Assembly: GCF_036195325.1 (NCBI RefSeq)
Contig: NZ_CP108101.1
Location: 4,526,001 to 4,590,000 of the forward strand
Source of the DNA: Streptomyces sp. NBC_00234
GTDB taxonomy: Bacteria > Actinomycetota > Actinomycetes > Streptomycetales > Streptomycetaceae
Direction of reading: 5' to 3'
Length of the DNA: 64,000 bases
Translations under genes and position numbers: made by a program
In this document: positions 33,489-43,031 of the stretch, in pieces
How positions within the stretch are numbered: the first letter of the stretch is position 1
Layout: each line of letters opens with the position of its first letter
The notes under the pieces: generated by a model
Told to the model about the DNA's origin: nothing
What the model saw: the letters and a program-made list of their open reading frames with translations, nothing else
Database searches by the model: none

Positions 33489-36032
33489 TCACGCGCCCGT
33501 GTCGTCGGCCAGCTCCGCCACACCCGTGATGCGGTGCAGCGGGTACGTGCGGACCTCGTCGGCCGTGTGGTCGAAGGCCGTGACGAAGCCGCCCTCGACG
33601 CGGACCGGGGCGATCACGCGCTGGCTGGCCGCGCCGTCCGCGTTGACGTAGCCGATCCAGACGGCGGAGCCCGTCATCGCGGCGGCCTGGACCGTCGCCA
33701 GGGTCTCGGCGGAGGTCGTACGGGGGAGGGAACCGGCCACCGGCACCTCGGTGCCGTCCTTGCGGACGACCGTGGCCGCCGTGTCCCCGGCGCGGATCGC
33801 CCGGACCGCGGCGCCCAGCAGGGTGTCGTCGGGGACGGGCGGGCCTTCGGGGACGGGGGCGGGGGCCGAGCGGGGCGGGGTGCGGCGGGCGCCCGCGCGG
33901 GTGATCAGGACGTCGCCCTCGGCGGATTCGGCGGCCGGCGCGTATCCGATCTCGCGCAGCCCCTCCAGGAGGGACGCCGGGTCGGTCTGGGCGGCCAGGA
34001 CGGTCGGCGCGAGCCGGCGCAGCCGCAGGTTCGCCGAACGCTTGTCGGCGAGGATCTCGTTGAGGACGGCCTCGTCGTCGCAGCGCACGTACGCGGAGGC
34101 GGCGCCGATCCGCAGGTGACCGTGGCGGCGGGCCACGTCGTCGATGAGGTAACTGAGCGGCTGCGGAACCGGCGTACGGCTGTGCGCGGCCAGGAAGGCG
34201 TGCAGATCGGTGGCCGCCTGCCCGGCGTCCAGGGCGCGGCGTACGGAACCGGGGGTGAAGCGGTAGACGGTCGCCCCGCCCTTGGACTCGATGTCCGCGA
34301 GCACCGAGAGCATCTCGGCCAGGGGGCGGTTCAGCGGGCCGGGGGCGACGGCCGTCAGGTCGGCCTGGAGCAGCACGTGGTCCAGCGGTTCGGGGACGAG
34401 CGGGGCGAGGCGGGCGGCTGCCTCGTCCGGGCCGTCCTCCAGCAGCGCGCGGGCCTGCGAGGAGAGGGCGCCCCGGCCGGTGATGCCGAGGAGTTCCGAC
34501 TCGTTGAGCGTCCACAGCGCGATCCGGGAGCGCAGGTCGGCGGTGTCTCCGGGGGCGGTGGCCGCGGCGGGGGAGGCGGGAGCGCCGTAGGTCGTCCCGG
34601 CCGCCCTGGACGGGGTGCCGGCCGAGGTGCCGGCCGCTGTCCCGCCCTTCGTTCCGGTGCGCAACGGGCGTTCCCAGCGCAGCCGGGCGAGGAGGCTCGC
34701 CGGGTCGGGCGCGGTGCCCGGGGGCAGTGCGCCGAGCAGGGCCAGCACCCGGCGGCGTACCTCGGGCGCGGTGGAGCGGTCCAGTTCGGGGCCGAGTGCG
34801 GAGAGCGCCCGGCCCTTGGCGTCCTGGCCGCCGACCAGGCCCGCGGTGCGGGTGGCGGCGAGCCAGGCGGTGGCGAGGTGCACCCAGCGGTCCTGGGCGG
34901 GGAGTTCGAGCCAGTCGTCGTACGCGGGCGTCGCCGCGTACCGCTCGTCCGTCTCGCCGTCGGAGGCCAGCAGTCCGGCCGCGTAGGCGAGTTCGACCCA
35001 GAAGGCGGCGACCGGTTCGGACACGTCCATCGCGCTCGCGGCCCGCTTGAGCTCGCGCACGCTCAGGCCGCCCGCCCGGAGGATGGCGGGGCCGCCGCCG
35101 TTCCAGAACTTCAGCAGCTCCTCGATCGTGGACATCGCCATGAACGCCTGGCCGGCGGCGGCTCTGTCCACAGCCTGGGGATCGCGCTCGGCGGTGGCCT
35201 CGACGGGCGGCGCCACCGGTTCGGGGACGCGGTGGGCGCGACCGGCCCGCAGATGGAGGGCCGCCTCGCGCGGCAGCACGACGGTCCGCGTCGACACGGG
35301 CAGGAGCAGTCCGCGGTCGCGGAGCCACTTCACGGGAGGCGTGGGGTTCGGTGTGACTTCCCCGTACGGCGGGCCCCACACCAGCCGGTCCAGTACGGAC
35401 AGGGCCTCGACCGGCGCGGTGTCCAGCAGCGCGCCCATCCGGGTCCGGTCGGTGAACAGGCCGGAGAGCGCGGTCACGGCGGAGACCGGGTCGTGCGTGG
35501 CGGGCAGCCCGGCGTCGGTCAGGATCTCCTGGAGCCGGCCGGGGGACATGCCCGCCGTGGCCTCGGCGACGGTCGGACCGAGCCCGGTGGGGGAGGGGTG
35601 CTGGGGAGAGGGGGCGAGCAGCTCGCGAGCGGTGCGCACCAGGTGCAGCCGCTCGTCCTCGCCCCAGACGAGGGCCTGTTCGCGCAGGTCCTTCAGGGCG
35701 ACGGGCAGCGCGGCGGCGATCGCGGCGCCCATGTCGTCGCGCTGGTCGCCGTCGTCCTGGCCGTCACCGGTCAGGAGGGAGAGCAGCGTGTCGTACGGAG
35801 CCGGGTCCGGCGCGACGGCCAGCGCCTCCGCTGTCTGCAGCGCGAAGCGGTCCAGGTGTTCCAGCGCGCGGACGACGGAGGCCCGGGTGCCCGCACGGGT
35901 GGCGAGTTGGGTGATGTCGTTCGGCACGGGGTTGAGCAGGTCGGGGCGGGCACGCAGAAGCCGTGCCAGCGATTCGTCGCCCCTGGCGCGCAGGGCTTCG
36001 GCGAGCGTGCGCGGTGGTGTGGTCGTCCCCAT
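33489..36032 (-). CDS. Helicase-associated domain protein, XPB partner
   Basis: The 847-residue protein carries a long alpha-helical and winged-helix body and, near its C-terminus, a helicase-associated domain (PVPQPLSYLIDDVARRHGHL, IGAASAYVRCDDEAVLNEIL), the Helicase_C_3 type seen in XPB/Ssl2 N-termini. A WYL-like C-terminal part follows (VWIGYVNADGAASQRVIAPV, EVRTYPLHRITGV). No ATPase motifs are present. Mycobacteria encode a comparable protein beside XPB, so the two likely act together at DNA. The ATG at 36030-36032 starts MGTTTPPRTL; the open frame upstream reads through non-coding sequence. Confidence 0.85.
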   Translation of the reverse strand: MGTTTPPRTLAEALRARGDESLARLLRARPDLLNPVPNDITQLATRAGTRASVVRALEHLDRFALQTAEALAVAPDPAPYDTLLSLLTGDGQDDGDQRDDMGAAIAAALPVALKDLREQALVWGEDERLHLVRTARELLAPSPQHPSPTGLGPTVAEATAGMSPGRLQEILTDAGLPATHDPVSAVTALSGLFTDRTRMGALLDTAPVEALSVLDRLVWGPPYGEVTPNPTPPVKWLRDRGLLLPVSTRTVVLPREAALHLRAGRAHRVPEPVAPPVEATAERDPQAVDRAAAGQAFMAMSTIEELLKFWNGGGPAILRAGGLSVRELKRAASAMDVSEPVAAFWVELAYAAGLLASDGETDERYAATPAYDDWLELPAQDRWVHLATAWLAATRTAGLVGGQDAKGRALSALGPELDRSTAPEVRRRVLALLGALPPGTAPDPASLLARLRWERPLRTGTKGGTAAGTSAGTPSRAAGTTYGAPASPAAATAPGDTADLRSRIALWTLNESELLGITGRGALSSQARALLEDGPDEAAARLAPLVPEPLDHVLLQADLTAVAPGPLNRPLAEMLSVLADIESKGGATVYRFTPGSVRRALDAGQAATDLHAFLAAHSRTPVPQPLSYLIDDVARRHGHLRIGAASAYVRCDDEAVLNEILADKRSANLRLRRLAPTVLAAQTDPASLLEGLREIGYAPAAESAEGDVLITRAGARRTPPRSAPAPVPEGPPVPDDTLLGAAVRAIRAGDTAATVVRKDGTEVPVAGSLPRTTSAETLATVQAAAMTGSAVWIGYVNADGAASQRVIAPVRVEGGFVTAFDHTADEVRTYPLHRITGVAELADDTGA

Positions 36033-36292
36033 CCGTCCCACGGTAGCCCGTCGGAGACCCGGGACCGGAGTGCCGGGCTCGCCGCGATGCGGTGAGGGAG
36101 GGTGCCGGGGGCATCGACGGGGGCCCGCGGACCCCCGATCCGTCACCCGCGTTGGGCGATGCCGAGACAGCCGGGGCGCTCCACGCCGTACCTGCGGGAT
36201 GCGGTCCCCCTGCGGGGAAGCCCTGGGGTTCCTCCACAAGAATCCGCCGAAACGCTACGGTCGGGGCAGGGCGGGTAGAGGGGAACGACCGC
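36033..36292. other. 260 bp divergent intergenic region
   Basis: This region holds promoters for the helicase-associated gene and the divergent membrane protein. It shows GC-rich imperfect inverted sequence and no ORF with Streptomyces codon bias. Confidence 0.4.
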
Positions 36293-37354
36293 GTGGGGAT
36301 CGAGAGCGACCAGCTCGTCTACGACTATCTGAGCCGGGTCGGGGACCTGGCCCAGCAGCAACAGCTGTCCTCGGGCGCCCGGATGAGACTCGTCTCGACG
36401 CTGCGGGGCGAGATCGAGCGGCAGCGCGGGACGGCCGGCGCGGACTCGCCCGCGGTGGTGCGGCGCATCATCGGCAGGCTCGGTACGCCGGACGAACTGG
36501 TGGCCGAGGCAGCCGAGTCGGCCGACGGAACGGTGACGCTGCCGTCGCCGCGCACGGCGGCGGAGACGGACGCGAAGCGCCCCCGCGCCGTGCCCCGGCC
36601 ACGGCGCGGAATGCTCCGCAAAGACACTTCCGGCAAGGGCGCGTCGGCGGAGGCCCCGGCCGAGGAGAGCACCGGCCCGGTGCCGGGCTGGCCGTCCGCG
36701 CAGGCACCCCACATGGCGGGCCTTGACCAGGCACCGTCCGGGGCCGGCGCGGACGCGGAGTGGTGGCGCATCGAACCGGGGCCGTTCAGCGAGGGGGTGA
36801 GCGTGCCCGGCTTCGTCGGCGGTGTGGAGATCCCCGAGATGCTGAAGCCGCCGCCTCCGGTGCGCCCCGACGAGGCCGAAGAGGAGGAAGCGGGGGACGA
36901 GGAAGAGGGCGGCGAGGCCGAGGAGGCGGAGCCCCGCCCCCGCAGGAGACTGCGCCCGCGCCTCCGCAAGAAGGCCGCGCCGGAACCCGAGGAGGCAGCG
37001 GCGCCCGCCCGCGCCGGCTTCTCGCACCCTCTCCTGCTCCTGGCCGCCGCCCTGCTGGTCGCCGGCGCGGTCATGGGCTCCTGGCTGGCCCTCGCGGGCG
37101 GCTGGCTGCTCGCGTACAGCTCGCGCAAGCTCTCCCGGGCCGAGGCGAAATGGGCGGCCATGGGCCTGCCCGGAGTCGTCGTGGCCGGAGCCCTCGTCTG
37201 GCTCTGGGGCCGCCTGGACGGCAGGTGGGGCGCCCCGATCCCGGACGACGGAATGGGCGAGGCCCTGGCCTCCACCTGGCCGGTGGTGGTCCGCACGGCG
37301 GCGGTGGCTTCGGCGCTCTATCTGGTGTGGCGGGCCCGGCGGCGTACGGACTGA
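36293..37354 (+). CDS. HAAS-like N-terminal domain membrane protein
   Basis: The 353-residue protein begins with a helical domain of about 75 residues (LVYDYLSRVGDLAQQQQLSS, then MRLVSTLRGEIERQRG and RRIIGRLGTPDELV). This is like the HAAS domain that follows or partners PadR regulators. A long disordered acidic/Pro-rich linker with Glu runs follows (about 100-250), then three to four membrane helices (about 255-345). The GTG at 36293 was chosen because the conserved GIESDQLVYDYL start follows a GAGGGGAA site. No padR gene is adjacent. Its 3' end lies 20 bp before the first TGGCGCCA-like motif of the array. Confidence 0.72.
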   Translation: MGIESDQLVYDYLSRVGDLAQQQQLSSGARMRLVSTLRGEIERQRGTAGADSPAVVRRIIGRLGTPDELVAEAAESADGTVTLPSPRTAAETDAKRPRAVPRPRRGMLRKDTSGKGASAEAPAEESTGPVPGWPSAQAPHMAGLDQAPSGAGADAEWWRIEPGPFSEGVSVPGFVGGVEIPEMLKPPPPVRPDEAEEEEAGDEEEGGEAEEAEPRPRRRLRPRLRKKAAPEPEEAAAPARAGFSHPLLLLAAALLVAGAVMGSWLALAGGWLLAYSSRKLSRAEAKWAAMGLPGVVVAGALVWLWGRLDGRWGAPIPDDGMGEALASTWPVVVRTAAVASALYLVWRARRRTD

Positions 37355-37374
37355 AGGGGCCGTGCGGCGTCACG

Positions 37375-37603
37375 TGGCAGCACATGGCACACCGCGTGGC
37401 ACCGCCCGGCGCCAGCTGGTGTCATCCGGTGCCGCGTGGTGCCATCTCGTGCCCCCGTAGGCGCCGTGACACGCGTGGCGCCACGATTGCGCACCTAGGT
37501 GCCAGCATGTTTTCGCAGGTCAGAGCGTTGGTCTCGGTGGTGAACCCGGAGATGTCCCTTCATGGCTTGCGCGTGGCGCCATAGTGGTGCCATGATGGCG
37601 CTA
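37375..37603. repeat. Array of 14 TGGCGCCA-like motifs, helically phased
   Basis: Eight-base motifs begin at 37375, 37385, 37397, 37407, 37417, 37427, 37437, 37448, 37459, 37476, 37497, 37574, 37585 and 37596. The best match the self-complementary TGGCGCCA (37476, 37574) or TGGTGCCA (37437, 37585). The first nine are 10-12 bp apart, and the last three are exactly 11 bp apart and end on the start codon of the ribbon-helix-helix gene. Bases 37505-37573 lack the motif. Such tandem arrays are typical operator or centromere-like sites for ribbon-helix-helix proteins. Confidence 0.85.
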
Positions 37604-38121
37604 TGGACCTCACCCCGTATGTCGACTCCCTCCGCCGCGAACTCGCGGTGGCTGCCGAAGCCGGCGGCAACGAAGCCCGCGAACTGGCCGAGAGGCTCAC
37701 CGCTCCCCTGGAGTCGGCGACCCGCCTGACCATGCTCAACGTGCTCTCCGCCGCGATGGACGAGATCACCCGTGAACTCGCCCCCGGCTCGGTCGACGTA
37801 CGGCTGCGCGGACTCGACCCCGACTTCGTGGTGACGCCGCCGCCCACCTATGGCGGCGCACCCGCGGAGCCGGCCGGGCCCGCCGAACCGTTCAGGGCCC
37901 CGGCCCCGGCCGAGGGCGACGAGGGCGGCACCGCCCGCGTCAACCTGCGTCTGCCGGCCCACCTCAAGGCCCGCGCCGAGGAGGCCGCGGCCCGCGAGGG
38001 TCTGTCCGTCAACGCGTGGCTGGTGCGCGCCGTGTCGGCCGCGGTCGACGGCGGCACCCGGCCGCGTACGACGGGGAAGGCCCAGAGCATCGGACAGAAC
38101 TTCACGGGCTGGGTGCGCTGA
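37603..38121 (+). CDS. Ribbon-helix-helix (HicB/Arc-like) DNA-binding protein
   Basis: The 172-residue protein has a helical N-terminal domain (1-70, PYVDSLRRELAVAAEAGGNE, AMDEITRELAPGSVDVRL), a Pro/Ala linker (80-110) and a C-terminal ribbon-helix-helix unit (about 111-148; ARVNLRLPAHLKARAEEAAA, EGLSVNAWLVRAVS), followed by a basic tail. RHH proteins bind DNA as dimers through the beta strand (VNLRL here), usually on tandem short repeats. The array just upstream, with its last repeat on the ATG, is therefore the obvious target. It heads cassette copy 2 by 96 bp. No HicA toxin gene is adjacent, so the antitoxin label would be misleading. Confidence 0.85.
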   Translation: MDLTPYVDSLRRELAVAAEAGGNEARELAERLTAPLESATRLTMLNVLSAAMDEITRELAPGSVDVRLRGLDPDFVVTPPPTYGGAPAEPAGPAEPFRAPAPAEGDEGGTARVNLRLPAHLKARAEEAAAREGLSVNAWLVRAVSAAVDGGTRPRTTGKAQSIGQNFTGWVR

Positions 38122-38217
38122 CCGCATCCCCGCCCGCACCACTTCACCCGCACCACTTCACCCACAGCACGTCCCACCAGCGGGGACGCCCTGAAGACCC
38201 AAGAGGACGGGACAGCC

Positions 38218-39060
38218 ATGCCTTCTTTCGACACCCCCGAAGCGATCTCGGCCACGACCCATGTGGAGGCCGGTTCCCTTCAGTTCACCGCAAGCGACCG
38301 CCTCGACACCGTCGTCGAGGTGCGGCCCCGCGACCCGAAGAAGGACCTGGACGTGCGGGCGGCCGACCAGACCCAGGTCGCCTGCTCCGGCGGCGCGCTG
38401 ACCATCAGGACGCCCAAGTCCGGCATGTTCGGCCGCACCGGCGTCGTCGACGTGACGGTCGAACTGCCCACCGGCTCCCGCATCGACGCGACCGGTGCCT
38501 GGACCCAGGTCCTCGGCGAGGGCCGGCTCGGCGAGGTCCGCGTCAAGACCTCGTCCGGCGACGCCCGCTTCGACACGACCGGCCCGCTGGTGCTGACCGC
38601 GTCGCACGGATCCATCACCGTGGACCGGGTCGAGGGCCTGGCCGAGATCACCACCAGCTCCGGCAGTGTGCGCGTCGACTTCGTCGACGGCCCCGCCGTC
38701 CTGAAGAACTCGCACGGCACCACGACCGTCGGTGCCGTGACCGGCGAGCTGCGGGTGAGCGGCGCCAACGGCGACATCCATGTCCAGCGCGCCGAGGACT
38801 CGGTCACCGCCACCACCGCCCACGGCACCCTGCGCGTGGGTGAAGTGGCGCGCGGCGCCGTCAAGCTGGAGACCTCCTACGGCGCCATCGAGGTCGGTAT
38901 CCGCGAGGGCACGGCCGCCTGGCTCGACGTCAGCTCGGGCTCCGGCCAGGTGCGCAACGCGCTCACCGCGTCCGAGACCCCGGAGGAGACCGGGGACACG
39001 GTCAAGGTCCACGCCCGCACCAAGTACGGCAACATCGACATCCGCCGCGCCAAGATCTGA
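38218..39060 (+). CDS. DUF4097 beta-repeat protein (cassette copy 2)
   Basis: The 280-residue protein has the same strand-turn pattern as the copy 1 protein but about 58 more residues, meaning two to three extra turns (RFDTTGPLVLTASHGSITVD, GLAEITTSSGSVRVDFVDG, GPAVLKNSHGTTTVGAVTG, and others). No signal peptide or TM is seen. It shares the short opening MPSFDTPEAISATTHVEAGS style with copy 1 (SNFPTTAPITAVLDIPAG) but is clearly diverged, unlike the ABC genes. A GAGGACGGGACAGCC region precedes the ATG. It is the first gene of copy 2 after the RHH gene. Confidence 0.9.
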   Translation: MPSFDTPEAISATTHVEAGSLQFTASDRLDTVVEVRPRDPKKDLDVRAADQTQVACSGGALTIRTPKSGMFGRTGVVDVTVELPTGSRIDATGAWTQVLGEGRLGEVRVKTSSGDARFDTTGPLVLTASHGSITVDRVEGLAEITTSSGSVRVDFVDGPAVLKNSHGTTTVGAVTGELRVSGANGDIHVQRAEDSVTATTAHGTLRVGEVARGAVKLETSYGAIEVGIREGTAAWLDVSSGSGQVRNALTASETPEETGDTVKVHARTKYGNIDIRRAKI

Positions 39061-39104
39061 GCGCCGCCTTCCGGGCCGTCTCGCCCCCGCTTCCCTCGCT
39101 TCGG

Positions 39105-39168
39105 CACCAGCCCGCTCCATCACCAGCCCGCTCCATCACCAGCCCGCTCCATCTCCCGCCCGCTTCAG
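39105..39168. repeat. 16 bp tandem repeats at the DUF4097/ATPase junction, copy 2
   Basis: The unit CACCAGCCCGCTCCAT is repeated three times without change (39105-39152), followed by one degenerate unit. It fills most of the spacer between DUF4097 and the ATPase gene. Confidence 0.82.
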
Positions 39169-39187
39169 CTTCCGAATGGAGGGCTCC

Positions 39188-40191
<1,004 letters not shown>

Positions 40192-40195
<4 letters not shown>

Positions 40196-40977
40196 GCTCT
40201 CTCGCCCTCGCCGTCCGCGACTCGTCCACGATGCTGCGCCGCAACCTCCTGCACGCCCGGCGCTACCCGTCGATGACCCTGAACCTGCTGCTTACGCCGA
40301 TCATGCTGCTGCTGCTCTTCGTCTACATCTTCGGCGACGCCATGAGCGCCGGGATCGGCGGCGGCGACCGCTCCGCCTACATCGCCTATCTCGTCCCGGG
40401 CATCATGCTGATGACCATCGGGTCCACCACGATCGGCACGGCGGTGTCCGTCTCCATGGACATGTCCGAGGGCATCATCGCCCGCTTCCGCACGATGGCC
40501 ATCCACCGCAGTTCCGTGCTCGTCGGACACGTCATCGGCAGCGTCCTGCAGTCGATCGCCAGCGTGGCCCTCGTCGGCGCCGTCGGCGTGGCCATCGGCT
40601 TCCGCTCCACCGACGCCACCCTCCTGGAGTTGCTGGCGGCCTTCGGACTGCTCGCGCTCTTTGCTCTGGCGCTGACCTGGATCGCGGTCGGCATGGGCCT
40701 GGTCAGCCCCAACGCAGAGGCGGCCAGCAACAACGCCATGCCGCTGATCTTCCTGCCCCTGATCTCCAGCACCTTCGTGCCGGTCGACTCCATGCCCGGC
40801 TGGTTCCAGCCGATCGCCGAGTACCAGCCCTTCACCCCCGCCATCGAGACGCTGCGCGGCCTCCTCCTCGGCACCGAGATCGGCCACAACGGCTGGCTGG
40901 CCGTGGCCTGGTGCCTCGGACTCACCGTCCTCGGCTACGTCTGGGCGACCTCGAAGTTCGACCAGGACCCGAAGTAG
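40192..40977 (+). CDS. ABC-2 permease, DrrB-like (cassette copy 2)
   Basis: The 261-residue protein has six membrane segments and the same length as the copy 1 permease, with no insertion or deletion visible. It differs at scattered residues (for example SMTLNLLLTPIMLLLL here, SLTLNLLLTPIMMLLL in copy 1; VPVDSMPG here, IPADTMPG in copy 1). The C-terminal end WATSKFDQDPK differs from WSKAQFNRDPK. It forms the exporter with the preceding ATPase (ATGA overlap). The substrate is unknown. Confidence 0.92.
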
Positions 40978-41021
40978 GCACGCGAAAGCAGCCACGCGAA
41001 CCGGCTGCTCGTCCCGCCCGA

Positions 41022-41061
41022 GGGCGGCGTACTCCGACACCGCGTCGGGCGTACGCCGCCC
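41022..41061 (+). terminator. Terminator of ABC cassette copy 2
   Basis: Outer arms GGGCGGCGTAC (41022-41032) and GTACGCCGCCC (41051-41061), inner arms CCGAC (41034-41038) and GTCGG (41044-41048). It has the same structure as the one after copy 1. Confidence 0.85.
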
Positions 41062-41103
41062 CGACGGCGTTTCTCCCCGCCCACGGGGCCGAAGCCCCTC
41101 GGC

Positions 41104-41955
41104 TCATGCCGCCGGCGGAGTCCAGGGTGCTCCCGGGACCACCAGCGGTGAGCCCGTCACGGGGTCCGGGACGATCACCGCGTCCAGGCCGAAGACCTCG
41201 CGGACGAGTTCGGCGGTGACGACCTCCGAGGGGTGGCCCTCGGCGACGATCCGGCCCTCCTTCATGGCGACCAGGTGGTCGGCGTAGCGGGCGGCCTGGT
41301 TGAGGTCGTGGAGGACCGTGACGACCGTACGGCCGCGGGTGCCGTCCGGGGCCGGGGCGGCGAGCTGACGGACCAGGTCGAGGACCTCCACCTGGTGGGA
41401 GATGTCGAGGTACGTCGTCGGCTCGTCGAGCAGCAGGAGGTCCGTGTCCTGCGCCAGGGCCATCGCGATCCAGACGCGCTGGCGCTGGCCGCCGGAGAGC
41501 TCGTCCACCGAGCGGTCGGCGAGCGCGCACACGTCCGTACGCGCCATGGCCTCCGTGACCGCCCGCTCGTCCTCGTCCGACCACTGCTGCCACCAGTGCT
41601 GGTGCGGCTGGCGGCCACGGGCGACCAGGTCCGAGACGGTGATCGCCTCCGGGGCCACCGGGGTCTGCGGGAGCAGGCCGATCGACTGCGCGATCTTCTT
41701 CGTGGGGATCTTCGAGAGTTCGGTGCCGTCGAGGAGCACCGCCCCGCCGCGCGGCTTCAGCAGCCGGCCGAGCGCCCGCAGGGTCGTCGACTTGCCGCAG
41801 GCGTTCGGGCCGACGATGACCGTGACCTGCCCGTCGGGGATCGCCAGGTCGAGCTCGTGGACGACGGTGCGGTCCTCGTAGGCGAGGGTCAGCGCGCGCA
41901 CCGTGAGCCGGCTGGTCCTGGTGTCGGAGCGGGTGCCGGTGCCGGTTGTGCTCAT
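41104..41955 (-). CDS. ABC ATPase of an iron-siderophore-type importer
   Basis: The 283-residue protein has Walker A GPNACGKST (49-57), the signature LSGGQRQRVWIAMALAQ, Walker B LLLLDEPTTYLD and the switch His in VLHDLNQA. The ACGKS variant and DEPTTYLDISHQ are typical of FecE/FepC-like ATPases in actinobacteria. It drives uptake of Fe(III)-siderophores through two permeases encoded just upstream. The start ATG (41953-41955) overlaps the stop of the permease gene by 4 bp. It is the last gene of the three-gene unit. A substrate-binding protein is missing here. Confidence 0.93.
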   Translation of the reverse strand: MSTTGTGTRSDTRTSRLTVRALTLAYEDRTVVHELDLAIPDGQVTVIVGPNACGKSTTLRALGRLLKPRGGAVLLDGTELSKIPTKKIAQSIGLLPQTPVAPEAITVSDLVARGRQPHQHWWQQWSDEDERAVTEAMARTDVCALADRSVDELSGGQRQRVWIAMALAQDTDLLLLDEPTTYLDISHQVEVLDLVRQLAAPAPDGTRGRTVVTVLHDLNQAARYADHLVAMKEGRIVAEGHPSEVVTAELVREVFGLDAVIVPDPVTGSPLVVPGAPWTPPAA

Positions 41956-43031
41956 GCGGTTCCTCCACGGCGGCCACGGTGGCCACGGACGATCAGCCAG
42001 ATCAGGTACGGGGCGCCGACCGCCGCCGTCAGGACGCCCACCGGCATTTCGACGGGCGAGAAGAGCCTGCGGGCGAGGAGATCGGCGAACACGACGATCA
42101 CCGCGCCGAGCAGCGCCGAGCAGAGCAGCGGAATCTGCGCGGTACGCGTCATCCGGCGGGCGATCTGCGGGGCCAGCAGCGCCACGAAGTCCACCGGGCC
42201 CGCCGTCCCCGTCGCCACGGACGCCAGGACCACACCGGTCATGACGAGCCCCAGCCGTACGCGGCCGAGCCGTACGCCGAGCGCCGTCGCGGTGTCGTCG
42301 TCCATCGAGACGGTGCGCTGCGCACGCGCCGCCCACAGCACGGCCGGGAGCAGGACCAGCAGCGTCCAGCCGATCGGCGCGGCCTCGTTCCAGCCGCGCC
42401 CGTTCAACGAGCCCGTCATCCAGATCTGCGCCTGCTGGGCGACCAGGTAGTCGCCCTTCGTCAGGAACAGGGTGGTGACCGACCGCAGCGCGATCGCGAA
42501 GCCGATCCCGATGAGGACGAAGCGGGTGGCGTGCAGCCCGCCGCGCCACGCGAAGGCGTACACGAGGGCCGCGGCGGCGACCCCGCCGATGACCGAGAGG
42601 TAGGGCAGGACGGCGTACGAGGTGATGCCGAACGTCATGGACCCGACCGTCAGCGCGCTCGCGCCCTGGCTGATGCCGATGATGTCCGGGCTGGCGAGCG
42701 GGTTGCGGGCCACGGTCTGGATCAGCGCCCCGGCGATCCCGAAGGCAAGGCCGACGAGCAGTCCCACGACCAGGCGCGGCAGCCGCAGCGTGCCCACGAC
42801 GAGTTCGTCGGGCGACGGCTGCCCGAAGACCACCTTCAGCACCTCGCCGGGCGCGACGAAGTTCTCGCCGACGCACAGGTACGCGACGGAGACCGCCGCG
42901 AGGAAGAGCGCGAGGGCCACTGCGACGACGCCGGAGCGCCGGTGGAGCAGGAACCGTCCGCGGGACCCGATCCGTACGAGGCCGTAGCCGGCGGGCCGTA
43001 CGGGCTTCACGGCCGAGGTCGTGGCGCTCAT
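41952..43031 (-). CDS. FecCD-family permease, second subunit
   Basis: The 359-residue protein has a 35-residue cytoplasmic leader and about ten membrane helices of the FecCD fold. Landmarks are LRLPRLVVGLLVGLAFGIAG, QTVARNPLASPDIIGISQGA and PVDFVALLAPQIARRMTRT. It imports Fe(III)-siderophore with the neighbouring permease. It overlaps both neighbours by 4 bp (ATGA type), so all three subunits are translated in step. Confidence 0.93.
   Translation of the reverse strand: MSATTSAVKPVRPAGYGLVRIGSRGRFLLHRRSGVVAVALALFLAAVSVAYLCVGENFVAPGEVLKVVFGQPSPDELVVGTLRLPRLVVGLLVGLAFGIAGALIQTVARNPLASPDIIGISQGASALTVGSMTFGITSYAVLPYLSVIGGVAAAALVYAFAWRGGLHATRFVLIGIGFAIALRSVTTLFLTKGDYLVAQQAQIWMTGSLNGRGWNEAAPIGWTLLVLLPAVLWAARAQRTVSMDDDTATALGVRLGRVRLGLVMTGVVLASVATGTAGPVDFVALLAPQIARRMTRTAQIPLLCSALLGAVIVVFADLLARRLFSPVEMPVGVLTAAVGAPYLIWLIVRGHRGRRGGTA

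Noticed and set aside
30966..36095. 1,700-codon open frame opposite XPB and the helicase-associated gene
   Set aside because: The minus-strand genes have Walker motifs and normal domains. The + frame has no recognisable domain and is biased to Gly/Arg/Val/Asp.
37603..38121. HicAB toxin-antitoxin system
   Set aside because: The protein has a HicB/Arc-like RHH end, but no HicA-like gene lies on either side, so there is no pair.
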